64,000 nucleotides of DNA, taken from assembly GCF_016772275.1 (NCBI RefSeq), contig NZ_CP065425.1, positions 1,168,001 to 1,232,000 of the forward strand. Direction: 5' to 3'. Below, in pieces: positions 53,930-63,771 of the stretch. Positions within the stretch are counted from its first letter, which is position 1; each line of letters begins with the position of its first letter. The notes under the pieces were generated by a model, which saw nothing but the letters and a program-made list of their open reading frames with translations, had not been told where the DNA came from and did not search any database. A program made the position numbers and the translations under genes. The stretch is from Heyndrickxia vini (lineage in GTDB: Bacteria > Bacillota > Bacilli > Bacillales > Bacillaceae_C).

Positions 53930-55030
53930 TTAATTTGTATATTGATCTAAAATTTGAATACTTAAATAAAGGATTGTTTGATCTTTTATGATTTTTGGAT
54001 TCAACTTAGTAAGTTCTTCAATTTTTTTTATGCGATAATGCAGTGTATTAATATGTATATGCAATTGTTCAGCCGTTTCTTTTAATGATTGGTTATATTC
54101 AAAAAATGTCCTTAACGTATGCATTAGTTCCAAATCATGAAGAAGTGGGGCAATGGTTCGTTGAACGAACTCTTTTTTCGTTTCACTTCGAACATCCTCA
54201 AAAATCATTTCGAGAGTGAGTTCTTCATCAAAGGCAATCCACTGATTTTCAGTAATTGAATGAAGCGCACGTTCGGCTTTTAAAAAAGAACTTTTCAATT
54301 CCTTTGGTTCTACAATTTGTCCGATTCCGAAGGTTAATAAAAAATTATTGTTATGTTCTATTTTAATTTTCCAATCATATAACCTTTTTTTTAGCTGTTT
54401 TTTGTCTACATTAGTTGTAGCTTCAAGTAATAGCAACAAGCGGTCATTTCCCCAATGAATGAATAAGTCATTTTTCTCTTCGACAGATTCCCATTTTGGA
54501 GTAAAGTTAATCATATTTGTTTGTGTTTTAGCCTTTACCATAATCACTTGTCTGGGGACAGATAAATTAATTCCTAAAAGATCGGCACGATTGTGAAAGG
54601 TTGAATCCCATTCTCTTAATTCTAACCAGTCAAAAATAAAAGCTTCTATTGCACGGTTTTGACGATTCATTTCCTCTTTATAGAAATTTTCTTGAATAAG
54701 GAGTTCAGTCATTTTTCGTAATAATTCTGCATATGGCAAAACTTCGTCGGGATTTCCTGTTATGCCAATGACACCGACCACATTTTGACCAAAGCAAATC
54801 GGTAAATTGATCCCGGCTTTTACACCTTTTAATTTTGTCTCATCTTCTTTTGATATAATCAATCGATCCTTTTTATGGACAGTAAGGAACGCACCTTCAT
54901 GAAAAAAACCGATTCTCTTCGGATTGGTACTAGCAATAATGTATCCATTCGTATCCATAATAACAATTTCTTCATTGATTAATTTTCTTACTTCTTGAAT
55001 GATTTTTTTTGCAAGAATGGTTTGTAACAA
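53930..55030 (-). CDS. CdaR-type (sugar diacid) transcriptional regulator of glcDF
   Basis: A 366-residue activator. N-terminal diacid-recognition (sugar-diacid sensor) domain (about 1-135: IVIMDTNGYIIASTNPKRIG, GVKAGINLPICFGQNVVGVIGITGNP); a GGDEF-like middle; and a C-terminal PucR-type helix-turn-helix (TLRTFFEYNQSLKETAEQLHIHINTLHYRIKKIEEL). A TTG at 55030 (minus) is the start: GGGGAGGAG lies six bases upstream of it, while ATGs further up lack sites. Same role as YsfB beside ysfCD in B. subtilis. Confidence 0.88.
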   Translation of the reverse strand: MLQTILAKKIIQEVRKLINEEIVIMDTNGYIIASTNPKRIGFFHEGAFLTVHKKDRLIISKEDETKLKGVKAGINLPICFGQNVVGVIGITGNPDEVLPYAELLRKMTELLIQENFYKEEMNRQNRAIEAFIFDWLELREWDSTFHNRADLLGINLSVPRQVIMVKAKTQTNMINFTPKWESVEEKNDLFIHWGNDRLLLLLEATTNVDKKQLKKRLYDWKIKIEHNNNFLLTFGIGQIVEPKELKSSFLKAERALHSITENQWIAFDEELTLEMIFEDVRSETKKEFVQRTIAPLLHDLELMHTLRTFFEYNQSLKETAEQLHIHINTLHYRIKKIEELTKLNPKIIKDQTILYLSIQILDQYTN

Positions 55031-55128
55031 AGATACTCCTCCCCAGTTTCTTCTCTTTTTTAGCATAAAGGAATTGATGTAGAAATGAAAGTAGGGCAGG
55101 AAGGGGGGGAAGGATTGTAGAATGAACC

Positions 55129-55275
55129 TCAAGATGAGCTTTGGAAGGGAATCTTGGTCGATAAAAAGGCTGAATGAAGCCCAAAAAGCATTATGAGGAG
55201 GAATCTTGGTCAACAAAAAGGCTGAATAAAGCCCAAGATGAGTTACGAAAAGGAATCTTGGTCAACAAAAACAAA
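55129..55275. repeat. 52-bp tandem repeat with terminator-like hairpins
   Basis: Units start at 55148, 55200 and 55252, exactly 52 bases apart, with a partial unit before the first and the last one cut short. Each begins GGAATCTTGGTC and contains GGCTGAATRAAGCC; on the minus strand this gives GGCTTTATTCAGCC then TTTTTG, a small terminator-like hairpin. It lies between the coat genes and the CdaR-type gene, both on the minus strand. It is not a CRISPR array: spacers are not unique. Confidence 0.8.
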
Positions 55276-55299
55276 AGGGCACGAAATAATCCGTGCCCC
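55265..55299 (-). terminator. terminator of the coat-protein genes
   Basis: On the minus strand GGGCACG pairs with CGTGCCC, followed by TTTTGTTTTTG, just past the coat-F gene stop. Confidence 0.82.
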
Positions 55300-55310
55300 T
55301 ACATCGACTA

Positions 55311-55646
55311 TTACTGCATTTGGTTTCCATAAGGAAATTGGTTTGAATACCCTTGGTGCTGTTGGAAGGATTGTTGAACTTTTTGTTGCTCAGCTGCTTC
55401 AAGCTTGTACCATCCGTTTTGAAACATTAAATTAAATAACTCGCGTTGCTCATTTTGTGTTTCTGTGAATACAGATAGTAAATCTTGATATAATGCTTCA
55501 TGACTTGCCTCATTCATTGCATTATTGTACGAAGCTGTCATATATTTTTCCATTGATAAAAGATCATTCACCAGATCACGGTCACTCATTCGTGGTGTTT
55601 CTGGGACAGGTGTTTTTGGATTTTGGATTTTTTGCTGATTTGACAT
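55311..55646 (-). CDS. spore coat protein, CotF family
   Basis: A 111-residue CotF-domain protein: RMSDRDLVNDLLSMEKYMTASYNNAMNEASHEALYQDLLSVF and LFNLMFQNGWYKLEAAEQQKVQQ form the two helices, ending in a Gln/Tyr/Asn-rich tail. Located 14 bases after another coat-F gene and downstream of a YuzL-like gene on the same strand, so probably one sporulation transcript. A YusN-type relation fits the location beside fadN, as in B. subtilis. Confidence 0.85.
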   Translation of the reverse strand: MSNQQKIQNPKTPVPETPRMSDRDLVNDLLSMEKYMTASYNNAMNEASHEALYQDLLSVFTETQNEQRELFNLMFQNGWYKLEAAEQQKVQQSFQQHQGYSNQFPYGNQMQ

Positions 55647-55660
55647 CGTTTGTCCTCCTA

Positions 55661-55948
55661 TTACATAAATTGCTGGCTTTGCCCGCCCGGCTGTGTTTGT
55701 AGATGAGCTTGTAAATGATTGAGTATTTTATTGTAATGATTTTGATGCATTTGTCCGCATTTTTCGAGTGCATTTTTTACTGAAGCATCTTGGCAATGCA
55801 TTGCAGCAAAATGCGCTTTTTTCATCGCAAGTAAATTCCAGGAAAGCATGTCATCGATATATGAAAGATCTTTTGTAGATAAAATATCGGGTGGTTGTGG
55901 CATCGACACCTGCTGATTTTGTTGATTATAAGGTTGCTGTTGCATCAT
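55661..55948 (-). CDS. small CotF-like spore coat protein
   Basis: A 95-residue protein with Gln/Pro-rich ends and a helical centre (LSTKDLSYIDDMLSWNLLAMKKAHFAAMHCQDASVKNALEKC) of the coat-F family. It has AAGGAGGATT upstream. It precedes the longer coat-F gene on the same strand. The Gln-rich arms could take part in coat cross-linking, which is a guess. Confidence 0.8.
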   Translation of the reverse strand: MMQQQPYNQQNQQVSMPQPPDILSTKDLSYIDDMLSWNLLAMKKAHFAAMHCQDASVKNALEKCGQMHQNHYNKILNHLQAHLQTQPGGQSQQFM

Positions 55949-55967
55949 AATCCTCCTTATCTAGAAA

Positions 55968-56099
55968 TTATTTTTTGTATTGATTATTTTGGCTATTCAC
56001 TTTCCCGCCGCCATCTTCTTCAACTGTTGGACCTGCATTCCCTTTTACACTAGCTGCACTGACACCAGCCTTCGAAGGATTTTTCTTACGTCTTGCCAT
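55968..56099 (-). CDS. YuzL-like small protein (43 residues)
   Basis: A 43-residue basic protein: MARRKKNPSKAGVSAASVKG, then an acidic-glycine turn (EEDGGG) and NNQYKK at the end. The size, sequence style and position (between a yusN-type coat gene and fadN) match YuzL of B. subtilis, from memory. It resembles minor small acid-soluble spore proteins in composition but has no SASP motif. A good GGAGGTG site precedes the ATG. Confidence 0.75.
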   Translation of the reverse strand: MARRKKNPSKAGVSAASVKGNAGPTVEEDGGGKVNSQNNQYKK

Positions 56100-56224
56100 T
56101 TTATTCACCTCCATAATAAGTATAGATTTTCCTAACGAATGTATATTATCCTAATTCAAATTTAATAATCGGTCGTCGAATCGAATGTATTTTTAGAAAA
56201 TTTATCATTTTTAGAGATTAGTAA

Positions 56225-56253
56225 TTGATAGTTTTGGAAAAATCATTTATATT
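56225..56253 (+). promoter_or_regulatory. possible SigA promoter of the fad operon
   Basis: TTGATA (56225-56230) and TATATT (56248-56253), 17 bases apart. The FadR box lies about 40 bases downstream of the -10. Confidence 0.4.
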
Positions 56254-56297
56254 ATAGATAGTAAGCTCATTCATGAGATATTTTTTTAAAAGAAAAA

Positions 56298-56315
56298 TGA
56301 ATGAGTATTCATTCA
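56298..56315. promoter_or_regulatory. FadR operator
   Basis: TGAATGAGTATTCATTCA fits the B. subtilis FadR consensus TGAATGAMTANTCATTCA at all but one position. It sits 26 bases before the fadN start codon, where it would block transcription until long-chain acyl-CoA relieves FadR. Confidence 0.9.
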
Positions 56316-56341
56316 AGAAGGCATTGAAGGAGGAAATAGCA

Positions 56342-58726
56342 TTGAGTAAAAGCATTAAAAAAGCGGCTGTCCTAGGTTCAGGAGTTATGGGATCTGGAAT
56401 TGCTGCACATTTAGCGAATATTGGGATTCCAACTTTGCTATTGGATATCGTGCCCAAAGAATTATCGGACGAGGAAAAAGCAAAAGGGCTAACATTAGAA
56501 GATAAAGTTGTTCGTAATCGGTTTAGTGATCTTGCTTTAAAAAAATTGCTGAAGCAAAAGCCGGCACCGCTAACGACAAAAGAAAATCTTGCACTCATTC
56601 AAGCGGGTAATTTAGAAGATGATCTAACGAAATTATCTGAAGTTGACTGGATTATAGAAGTTGTTGTAGAGAAATTAACAATAAAAAAGAATGTTTTTGA
56701 AAAGATTGATCAACATCGTAAGCAAGGAAGCATTGTCAGCTCAAACACATCCGGGATTTCTGTAGAAGCAATGGCAGAGGGAAGATCGGATGATTTTCAA
56801 AAGCATTTCCTTGGTACCCACTTTTTCAATCCACCAAGATATTTAAAGCTTCTTGAAATTATACCGACAAAACATACGGATCCAGAAGTTTTACAATTCA
56901 TGAAAGTGTTCGGTGAAGATGTTCTTGGAAAAGGCGTCGTTGTTGCAAAGGATACACCAAACTTTATCGGAAACCGTATCGGCACATACGGACTTTTAGT
57001 AACTGTTCAAGAAATGCTCAAAGGCGGGTATAGCGTTGGTGAAGTAGATTCTATAACAGGTCCGCTAATTGGTCGCCCAAAGAGTGCAACCTTTAGAACG
57101 CTAGATGTCGTTGGATTGGACACATTCATTCATGTCGCGAACAATGTGTATGAACAAGTAGATGGAAAAGAAAAGGAAGTATTTGATGTACCTGAATTTA
57201 TGAAGAAAATGTTCGAAAATGGTTGGTTAGGAAGTAAAAGTGGTCAAGGCTTTTATTTGAAAAAAGGTAAAGAGATATTAGAACTTGATCCACATACACT
57301 TGAATATGAAGAACGAAAAAAGTTAAAAGCACCTTCATTAGAAATAGCGAAGCAAGTTAAAGGTTCAGCTAATAAAATGAAAGCGCTTGTTTATGCAGAG
57401 GATAAGGCAGGTTCACTACTTTGGAATATTTTTGCGCCGGTCCTCATTTACTCAGCAGAATTAGTAAATGTAATTGCGGATGATATCGTCTCAATTGACA
57501 ATGCGATGAAATGGGGATTTGGTTGGAAACAAGGTCCTTTTGAGGTATGGGATGCAATCGGGGTTGAAAAATCAGTAGCGAAAATGAAAGAAAGCGGTTT
57601 GATTGTTCCAACATGGATTGAGGAAATGTTAAATAAAGGAATTACTTCTTTTTACAAAGAAGAAAATGATGAAACGACTTTTTACCACGAGGGTGAGTAT
57701 AAAAAGGTAGAACAAAATCCTAAAGTAATTAATTTAAAGCAATTAAAAAATCAAGGAAAACTTATCAAGAAAAATACTGGTGCAAGCTTAATTGATTTAG
57801 GAGATGGCGTCGCATTATTAGAATTCCATTCACCTAACAATGCGATCGGTTTCGACATTATTCAAATGATCAACTATTCCGTGGATGAAGTGGCAAAAAA
57901 CTATAAAGGCTTGGTGATAGGAAATCAAGGAAAGAATTTCTGTGTCGGAGCTAATTTAGCATTAATGCTTATGGAAGCACAGGATGATAACTTCTTTGAA
58001 CTTGATATGGTCATCAAACAATTCCAAAATGCGATGATGAAAATCAAGTATAGTCCAAAGCCTGTTGTGACTGCACCGTTTTCCATGTCATTAGGCGGCG
58101 GGGCCGAGGTTTGTTTACCTTCCGCACACATCCAAGCAACAATGGAAACATATATGGGATTAGTTGAGTGTGGTGTAGGCTTGCTGCCAGGGGGCGGCGG
58201 AAATAAAGAACTCTATATTAAACACTTAAAGAATATGCCAAATGGCGTTGATTTTGATTTACAAAAAGTAGCAAATAAAGTATTTGAAACCATTGCAATG
58301 GCAAAAGTATCTACTTCCGCTGAGGAAGCAAGAATGAACAATTTCTTAAGTAATGCTGATGGTATAAGTGTAAATCCGGATCATCAATTATATGATGCAA
58401 AACAAGCAGTACTTGCATTGGATGCACAAGGGTATAAACCACCTGTCAGACAAAAGGTGCCAGTCGTAGGTGAAACGGGTTATGCAACATTATTATTAGG
58501 TGCAGAAGGAATGTATTTATCAGGATATATTTCTGAGCATGATTTAAAAATTGCAAAGAAAATTGCCTATGTCATTGCCGGCGGTAAAGTACCATACGGT
58601 TCAAAAGTTGATGAACAATACTTACTTGACTTAGAAAGAGAAGCTTTCCTAAGTTTAATTGCTGAACCGAAAACACAACAACGTATGCAATACATGCTTG
58701 TAAAAGGAAAACCATTGAGAAACTAA
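56342..58726 (+). CDS. fadN: 3-hydroxyacyl-CoA dehydrogenase/enoyl-CoA hydratase
   Basis: A 794-residue bifunctional beta-oxidation enzyme. The N-terminal NAD-binding domain starts AAVLGSGVMGSGIAAHLANIG; the dehydrogenase helices reach about residue 400; a crotonase-type domain in the second half carries VIGNQGKNFCVGANLALML and the oxyanion-hole glycines. TTG 56342, eight bases after AGGAGG, is chosen over an upstream ATG because B. subtilis FadN starts just here and the FadR box lies inside the longer frame. It forms an operon with fadA and fadE. Confidence 0.95.
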   Translation: MSKSIKKAAVLGSGVMGSGIAAHLANIGIPTLLLDIVPKELSDEEKAKGLTLEDKVVRNRFSDLALKKLLKQKPAPLTTKENLALIQAGNLEDDLTKLSEVDWIIEVVVEKLTIKKNVFEKIDQHRKQGSIVSSNTSGISVEAMAEGRSDDFQKHFLGTHFFNPPRYLKLLEIIPTKHTDPEVLQFMKVFGEDVLGKGVVVAKDTPNFIGNRIGTYGLLVTVQEMLKGGYSVGEVDSITGPLIGRPKSATFRTLDVVGLDTFIHVANNVYEQVDGKEKEVFDVPEFMKKMFENGWLGSKSGQGFYLKKGKEILELDPHTLEYEERKKLKAPSLEIAKQVKGSANKMKALVYAEDKAGSLLWNIFAPVLIYSAELVNVIADDIVSIDNAMKWGFGWKQGPFEVWDAIGVEKSVAKMKESGLIVPTWIEEMLNKGITSFYKEENDETTFYHEGEYKKVEQNPKVINLKQLKNQGKLIKKNTGASLIDLGDGVALLEFHSPNNAIGFDIIQMINYSVDEVAKNYKGLVIGNQGKNFCVGANLALMLMEAQDDNFFELDMVIKQFQNAMMKIKYSPKPVVTAPFSMSLGGGAEVCLPSAHIQATMETYMGLVECGVGLLPGGGGNKELYIKHLKNMPNGVDFDLQKVANKVFETIAMAKVSTSAEEARMNNFLSNADGISVNPDHQLYDAKQAVLALDAQGYKPPVRQKVPVVGETGYATLLLGAEGMYLSGYISEHDLKIAKKIAYVIAGGKVPYGSKVDEQYLLDLEREAFLSLIAEPKTQQRMQYMLVKGKPLRN

Positions 58727-58778
58727 GCAAATCAATTAACTAATAGATACGAATTGCTAAATGAAAGAGGGGAATCAA

Positions 58779-59954
58779 ATGCGTGAGGCAGTAATCGTAG
58801 CTGGTGCAAGAACGCCGGTTGGAAAAGCTAGTAAAGGGACACTTGCAAATGTTAGACCGGACGATCTAGGTGCTTTAGTTGTTAAAGAAACATTGAAGCG
58901 TGCGGGGAATTATGAAGGGAATATAGATGATTTAATTATTGGCTGTGCGATGCCGGAAGCTGAACAAGGATTAAATATGGCGCGTAATATTGGTGCATTG
59001 GCAGGCCTTCCAAATACGGTACCTGCGGTAACAGTTAACCGTTACTGTTCATCAGGCCTTCAATCAATCGCCTATGGTGCAGAAAGAATCATGCTTGGAT
59101 CATCAGATACAGTACTAGCGGGTGGAGCGGAATCTATGAGTCTAGTACCAATGATGGGCCATGTTGTCCGCCCGAATGCTACTCTTGCAGAAACGGCTCC
59201 TGAGTATTATATGGGAATGGGGCATACAGCCGAACAAGTTGCACAGAAGTTCGGCGTTTCACGTGAAGATCAAGATGCATTTGCAGTAAGAAGTCACCAA
59301 AAGGCGGCAAAAGCGATCGCTGAAGGAAAATTCGCAGACGAAATCGTGCCGGTAGATGTTACACTTTGTTCTGTCGGAGCAGATAATAAATTGGTTGAGA
59401 AAAAAATTGTATTTAGTCAGGATGAAGGGGTTCGTCCTGAATCGAGTGTAGATGTACTTGGAAAATTAAGACCGGCATTCAATCTTAAAGGATCAGTAAC
59501 AGCAGGAAACTCTTCTCAAACAAGTGATGGAGCAGCAGCTGTGTTATTAATGGATCGGGAAAAGGCTGTGTCACATGGACTTGCGCCGATGGCTAAATTT
59601 CGTTCATTTGCAGTAGCCGGCGTGCCTCCGGAAATTATGGGAATCGGACCGGTTGAGGCAATCCCAAGAGCATTAAAAATTGCGGGACTGGAACTATCAG
59701 ATATTGGCTTATTCGAATTGAATGAAGCTTTTGCTTCTCAATCCATTCAAGTCATTCGCCAGTTAGGAATAGATGAGGAAATTGTCAATGTAAACGGGGG
59801 AGCGATTGCTCTTGGACATCCATTAGGCTGTACGGGAACAAAATTAACATTATCCTTAATCCATGAAATGAAAAGACGCAATGTTCAGTTCGGTGTTGTG
59901 ACTATGTGTATAGGCGGCGGTATGGGTGCTGCAGGTGTTTTTGAATTAATCTAG
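58779..59954 (+). CDS. fadA: acetyl-CoA acyltransferase (thiolase)
   Basis: A 391-residue thiolase for the last step of beta-oxidation. The nucleophilic Cys is in [10 protein letters not shown] (near residue 90), and the His and Cys of the active site are in [11 protein letters not shown] and [15 protein letters not shown] 58779 after AGAGGGG is chosen; the ATG at 58761 adds six residues without a spaced site. Very close to B. subtilis FadA throughout. Confidence 0.96.
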   Translation: MREAVIVAGARTPVGKASKGTLANVRPDDLGALVVKETLKRAGNYEGNIDDLIIGCAMPEAEQGLNMARNIGALAGLPNTVPAVTVNRYCSSGLQSIAYGAERIMLGSSDTVLAGGAESMSLVPMMGHVVRPNATLAETAPEYYMGMGHTAEQVAQKFGVSREDQDAFAVRSHQKAAKAIAEGKFADEIVPVDVTLCSVGADNKLVEKKIVFSQDEGVRPESSVDVLGKLRPAFNLKGSVTAGNSSQTSDGAAAVLLMDREKAVSHGLAPMAKFRSFAVAGVPPEIMGIGPVEAIPRALKIAGLELSDIGLFELNEAFASQSIQVIRQLGIDEEIVNVNGGAIALGHPLGCTGTKLTLSLIHEMKRRNVQFGVVTMCIGGGMGAAGVFELI

Positions 59955-59984
59955 AAAATTAACATCGTTTAGGAGGAAGATAAA

Positions 59985-61760
59985 ATGACTAATCAGGCAG
60001 GTAAATTAATTAAAGGTGGAAGCTTTTTAATTGAGGATATTTCTTTTGAGCAAATGTTTACTCCAGAGGATTATTCCGATGAACAAAAAATGATCGCGAA
60101 AACAACCGAAGATTACGTAAATAATGAGGTTGTTCCACAAGTAGAATATTTGGAAAAACATGAATTTGAGCGTTCTGTTAAACTATTAAAATCTGCAGGT
60201 GATCTAGGTTTGTTAGGTGCAGATGTTCCTGAGGAATATGGCGGTTTAGAATTAGATAAAGTAAGCTCAGCATTAATTTCGGAAAAAATGGCTAAAGTCG
60301 GCGGGTTCTCCATTTCCCACGGTGCACATGTAGGGATTGGATCCTTACCAATCGTGTTATTCGGCAATGAAGAGCAAAAGAAAAAATATTTGCCATTACT
60401 TGCAACGGGTGAAAAACTGGCTGCCTATGCATTAACAGAACCAAGCTCGGGCTCTGACGCATTAGGTGCAAAAACGACGGCAAAATTAAATGAAGCAGGG
60501 ACACATTATATTTTGAATGGTGAAAAACAATGGATTACTAATGCTGGATTTGCAGATGTATTTGTTGTATACGCAAAAATCGATGGGGATAAATTTTCAG
60601 CCTTTATCGTGGAACGTGAATATCCGGGAGTATCAACAGGTGCAGAAGAAAAGAAAATGGGAATTAAGAGTTCTTCGACACGTACATTAATTTTAGAAGA
60701 TGCAGAAGTTCCAGTTGAAAACTTACTCGGTGAGGTTGGAAAAGGGCATAAAATTGCATTTAACATCTTAAATATTGGCCGCTACAAATTAGGTGTAGGT
60801 ACAGTTGGCGGTTCAAAAAGCGCATTTGAAATTACTGTGAAATATGCAAACCAACGTAAACAATTTAAAACACCGATTTCAGCATTCAATTTAACGAAAG
60901 AAAAATTAGCAACAATGGCTTCTAAAATTTATGCAGCAGAAAGCTCTGTATACCGTACAGTAGGTCTTTTTGACGAAAGAATGAGCCATGTTGATGTAAA
61001 AGATGGCCAAGAGATTGCAAATTCAATTGCCGAATATGCGATTGAATGTTCATTAAACAAAGTATTTGGCTCCGAAGTTCTTGATTATGTAGTAGACGAA
61101 GGTGTCCAAATCCATGGTGGTTACGGCTTTATGGATGAATATGAAATTTCACGAGCTTACCGTGATTCTCGTATTAATCGTATTTTTGAAGGTACAAATG
61201 AAATCAATCGTTTAATTGTTCCGGGAACATTGATGAAAAAAGCAATGAAGGGCGAGCTGCCACTTCTTCAAAAAGTCCAAAGCTTACAAGAAGAGCTTAT
61301 GATGATGATGCCGGAAGAAATTGGAGATGGCGCATTAGATCAAGAAAAATATTTAACACGAAGTGCAAAAAAAGTGGCACTAATGGTAGCTGGGCTAGGT
61401 GCACAAAAATTCGGTACAAAACTTGAACAAGAGCAAGAAGTACTTGTTAACGTTGCAGATATTATTTCTTTAGCCTATGCAATGGAATCTGTTGTTTTAC
61501 GTACGGAAAAGGCAATAGCTAAAGATGGCGTTGAAAAGAGCCAACAAAAAATTCTTTATACACAAATCTTCTGTCAAGAATCAATTAATGAAATTGAACA
61601 ATTGGCTAAAGAATCAATTGTAGCTATTGAAGATGGTGATACACTACGGATGATGCTATCTGCACTTCGTAAATTAACCCGTCATACGCCAATTAATGTC
61701 ATTGCTAAAAAACGTGAGGCATCAGTGAAGCTTATTGAAGCAGAACGTTTTGTCCTTTAA
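59985..61760 (+). CDS. fadE: acyl-CoA dehydrogenase
   Basis: A 591-residue flavoprotein that opens beta-oxidation by forming trans-2-enoyl-CoA. Conserved blocks: EYGGLELDKVSSALISEKM, AYALTEPSSGSDALGAKTTAK, VQIHGGYGFMDEYEISRAYRDSRINRIFEGTNEINR. The catalytic Glu is expected in the last block (EGTNE). It is longer than classical short acyl-CoA dehydrogenases because of a ~170-residue C-terminal extension shared with YusJ. Last gene of the fad operon. Confidence 0.95.
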   Translation: MTNQAGKLIKGGSFLIEDISFEQMFTPEDYSDEQKMIAKTTEDYVNNEVVPQVEYLEKHEFERSVKLLKSAGDLGLLGADVPEEYGGLELDKVSSALISEKMAKVGGFSISHGAHVGIGSLPIVLFGNEEQKKKYLPLLATGEKLAAYALTEPSSGSDALGAKTTAKLNEAGTHYILNGEKQWITNAGFADVFVVYAKIDGDKFSAFIVEREYPGVSTGAEEKKMGIKSSSTRTLILEDAEVPVENLLGEVGKGHKIAFNILNIGRYKLGVGTVGGSKSAFEITVKYANQRKQFKTPISAFNLTKEKLATMASKIYAAESSVYRTVGLFDERMSHVDVKDGQEIANSIAEYAIECSLNKVFGSEVLDYVVDEGVQIHGGYGFMDEYEISRAYRDSRINRIFEGTNEINRLIVPGTLMKKAMKGELPLLQKVQSLQEELMMMMPEEIGDGALDQEKYLTRSAKKVALMVAGLGAQKFGTKLEQEQEVLVNVADIISLAYAMESVVLRTEKAIAKDGVEKSQQKILYTQIFCQESINEIEQLAKESIVAIEDGDTLRMMLSALRKLTRHTPINVIAKKREASVKLIEAERFVL

Positions 61761-61771
61761 TAAAATCTACG

Positions 61772-61808
61772 GAAATCCCTGATATATATTGTATCAGGGA
61801 TTTTTTTC
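61772..61808 (+). terminator. terminator of the fad operon
   Basis: AAATCCCTGATA pairs with TATCAGGGATTT followed by a run of T. Confidence 0.88.
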
Positions 61809-61870
61809 TTATTTATCGCATGATAATAATGACTAAATAAGGTTGTTGTTTAAAATTTGGAGGCATCTGT

Positions 61871-63210
61871 ATGCGCAACTCTTGGAATCTCCTCAATAAA
61901 CTCCAGCAAAAAATTTATATTACTGTCAAGTTTAAATTTTGGGTAAGCCATTTCGTCGCATTACTTTGGATGGCTTTCTCAATTATTATTTCTTTACCTT
62001 GGATTTATGATTTAGCTAAAATCGTTACTTTCCCTATCGCAATAGCTATTATTTCTGGAATATCTTATATTCCGGGGTATCTAAATTCATTTCTAATTAT
62101 GAGTTTGTTGTTTGATAAACAACCCGAATTTAAAAATGAAGACCCAATAGAACCAGTTACTATTTTAATTGCGGCATTTAATGAAGAAAAAAGAATTTAC
62201 ACTACGTTAAAATACATTAAGAACCAAGATCATCGTGGGAAAATCACCATTCTGGTGATTGACAATGCTTCAAATGATCAAACGGTTGCAGAAGTAAAAA
62301 GAGCGATGGAAGAATTACAATTGGATATTAAATTGCTACGTGAAAAAAAGCGCGGAAAATTTTATGCATTAAATTTTGGATTACAGCAGGTAAAAACAAA
62401 CTATGTAATCACATTGGATGCGGATACCATTATTCATTCGTCTGCGGTAAGAAATCTTATCGCTAGAATAGAAAGTAGTCCAAATGATGTTGCTGCTGTT
62501 GCAGGTTCCGTTCTCGTTCGAAACAGCCTTATAATATTTGGACGAAAATTCAAGAATGGGATTATTTCTTAGGCATAGCTTCGATTAAGAGACTTCAAGG
62601 GTTATACCAAGGAACATTAGTAGCACAAGGTGCGTTTAGCATATATCGTACAAAGAATTTGAAAGAAATAGGTGGATGGCCAAATGCCATTGGTGAGGAC
62701 ATTGTAGTCACTTGGAGATTACTCGAAAAAAAGAAAAAGGTTTATTTTGAACCCCTTGCAGTAGCTTTTACCGATGTTCCCGCATCTTTGCCTCATTTTA
62801 TTCATCAACGTTCTAGATGGGCGAGAGGAATGATTGAAGGATTACAAGCAATCAAACCTTGGGAACAACCGCAAATATATACTAAATATTTAACGGGTGT
62901 GAACTTGATCATGCCCTTTTTAGACATCACCTACACCCTTTTTTGGATACCTGGTTTAATCCTGGCACTGTTTGGACATTATTGGATTGTTGGTCCGATG
63001 ACATTACTTGTCTTACCGTTAACATTAATAAGTTTTGGAATTCTCTATCTATATCAAAAGCGATTTGTGTTCCGTCCATTAAATTTAAAAATAAGAAACA
63101 ACATAGTTGGTTTTATTTGTTTTATTCTTTTCTACCAAATCATTATGTCCCCAGTTTCGACATATGGATATATTCAGGAGTTATTTAAAATGGAGAGGAA
63201 ATGGAAATGA
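61871..63210 (+). pseudogene. frameshifted processive family 2 glycosyltransferase
   Basis: The first frame (61871-62572) holds two membrane helices and the GT2 core with ILIAAFNEEKRIYTTL and TLDADTIIHSSA (DxD-type). It is cut by TAG after FGRKFKNGIIS. The bases from about 62533 in another frame continue the protein without a stop (NIWTKIQEWDYFLGIASIKR, QGTLVAQGAFSIYR, GEDIVVTW, HQRSRWARG = QxxRW motif, then three helices) to 63210. A single missing base near 62527-62534 explains it. Intact, it would be ~446 residues, like PgaC/cellulose synthase-type enzymes. True decay, programmed slippage and a sequencing error cannot be told apart here. Confidence 0.85.
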
Positions 63211-63331
63211 TGCTTTTTAATAATGCTTTGTTTAAGTTCTTTTATTAAAATAATATCTTTGAATTTCATTAAATAAGAAGGTAAAATAAAATTAATGTCG
63301 AATCATATATTTGATTAGTAGGTGGTGAATA

Positions 63332-63691
63332 ATGATGGCATTAACATTTTATTGGTACCCAAAATGTGGGACATGTCGTAAAGCAAAAAAATGGTTAGAA
63401 GTACATAACATTTCCTTTGAAGCCATACATATTTCTGAAAATCCGCCGACTCAAAAGGAATTAAAAGAACTTTATAAAAAAAGTGGCCTAGAGTTGAAGA
63501 AGTTTTTTAACACTTCAGGGCAAAAATATCGTGAACTAGGAATGAAGGATCGTATTAAAGCGGCATCCGAGGATGAGCTGTTAAGCCTTCTTGCTTCAGA
63601 TGGAATGCTTATTAAACGCCCCATTCTGACGAATCATGATAAAGTGACTGTTGGTTTTAATGAAGAGATGTATGAGCAAACTTGGTTATAG
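63332..63691 (+). CDS. ArsC/Spx-family protein (YusI-like)
   Basis: A 119-residue thioredoxin-fold protein of the ArsC/Spx type. The redox pair is KCGTCRKA (CxxC, residues ~13-16). The RPILTNHDKVTVGF stretch is the usual C-terminal block. YusI sits in the same place in B. subtilis, between the fad genes and gcvH. A true arsenate reductase of this fold normally has one catalytic Cys, so a disulfide or regulatory role is more likely; function unproven. ATG 63332 (or 63335) follows AGGTGGTG. Confidence 0.9.
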   Translation: MMALTFYWYPKCGTCRKAKKWLEVHNISFEAIHISENPPTQKELKELYKKSGLELKKFFNTSGQKYRELGMKDRIKAASEDELLSLLASDGMLIKRPILTNHDKVTVGFNEEMYEQTWL

Positions 63692-63771
63692 TTTTAAGCG
63701 CCAGTTTTCTTGCTTGCAAAAGGGATTTATGTAACTATTATTTTTGAATAATCATTGGAGGGGTTTCTACC

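Noticed and set aside
55129-55275. CRISPR-like direct repeats
   Set aside because: The 52-base units are joined without unique spacers, number about three, and no cas gene is near.
63332-63691. arsenate reductase
   Set aside because: The CxxC pair and the yusI-like location favour another Spx/ArsC-family role; no ars genes nearby.
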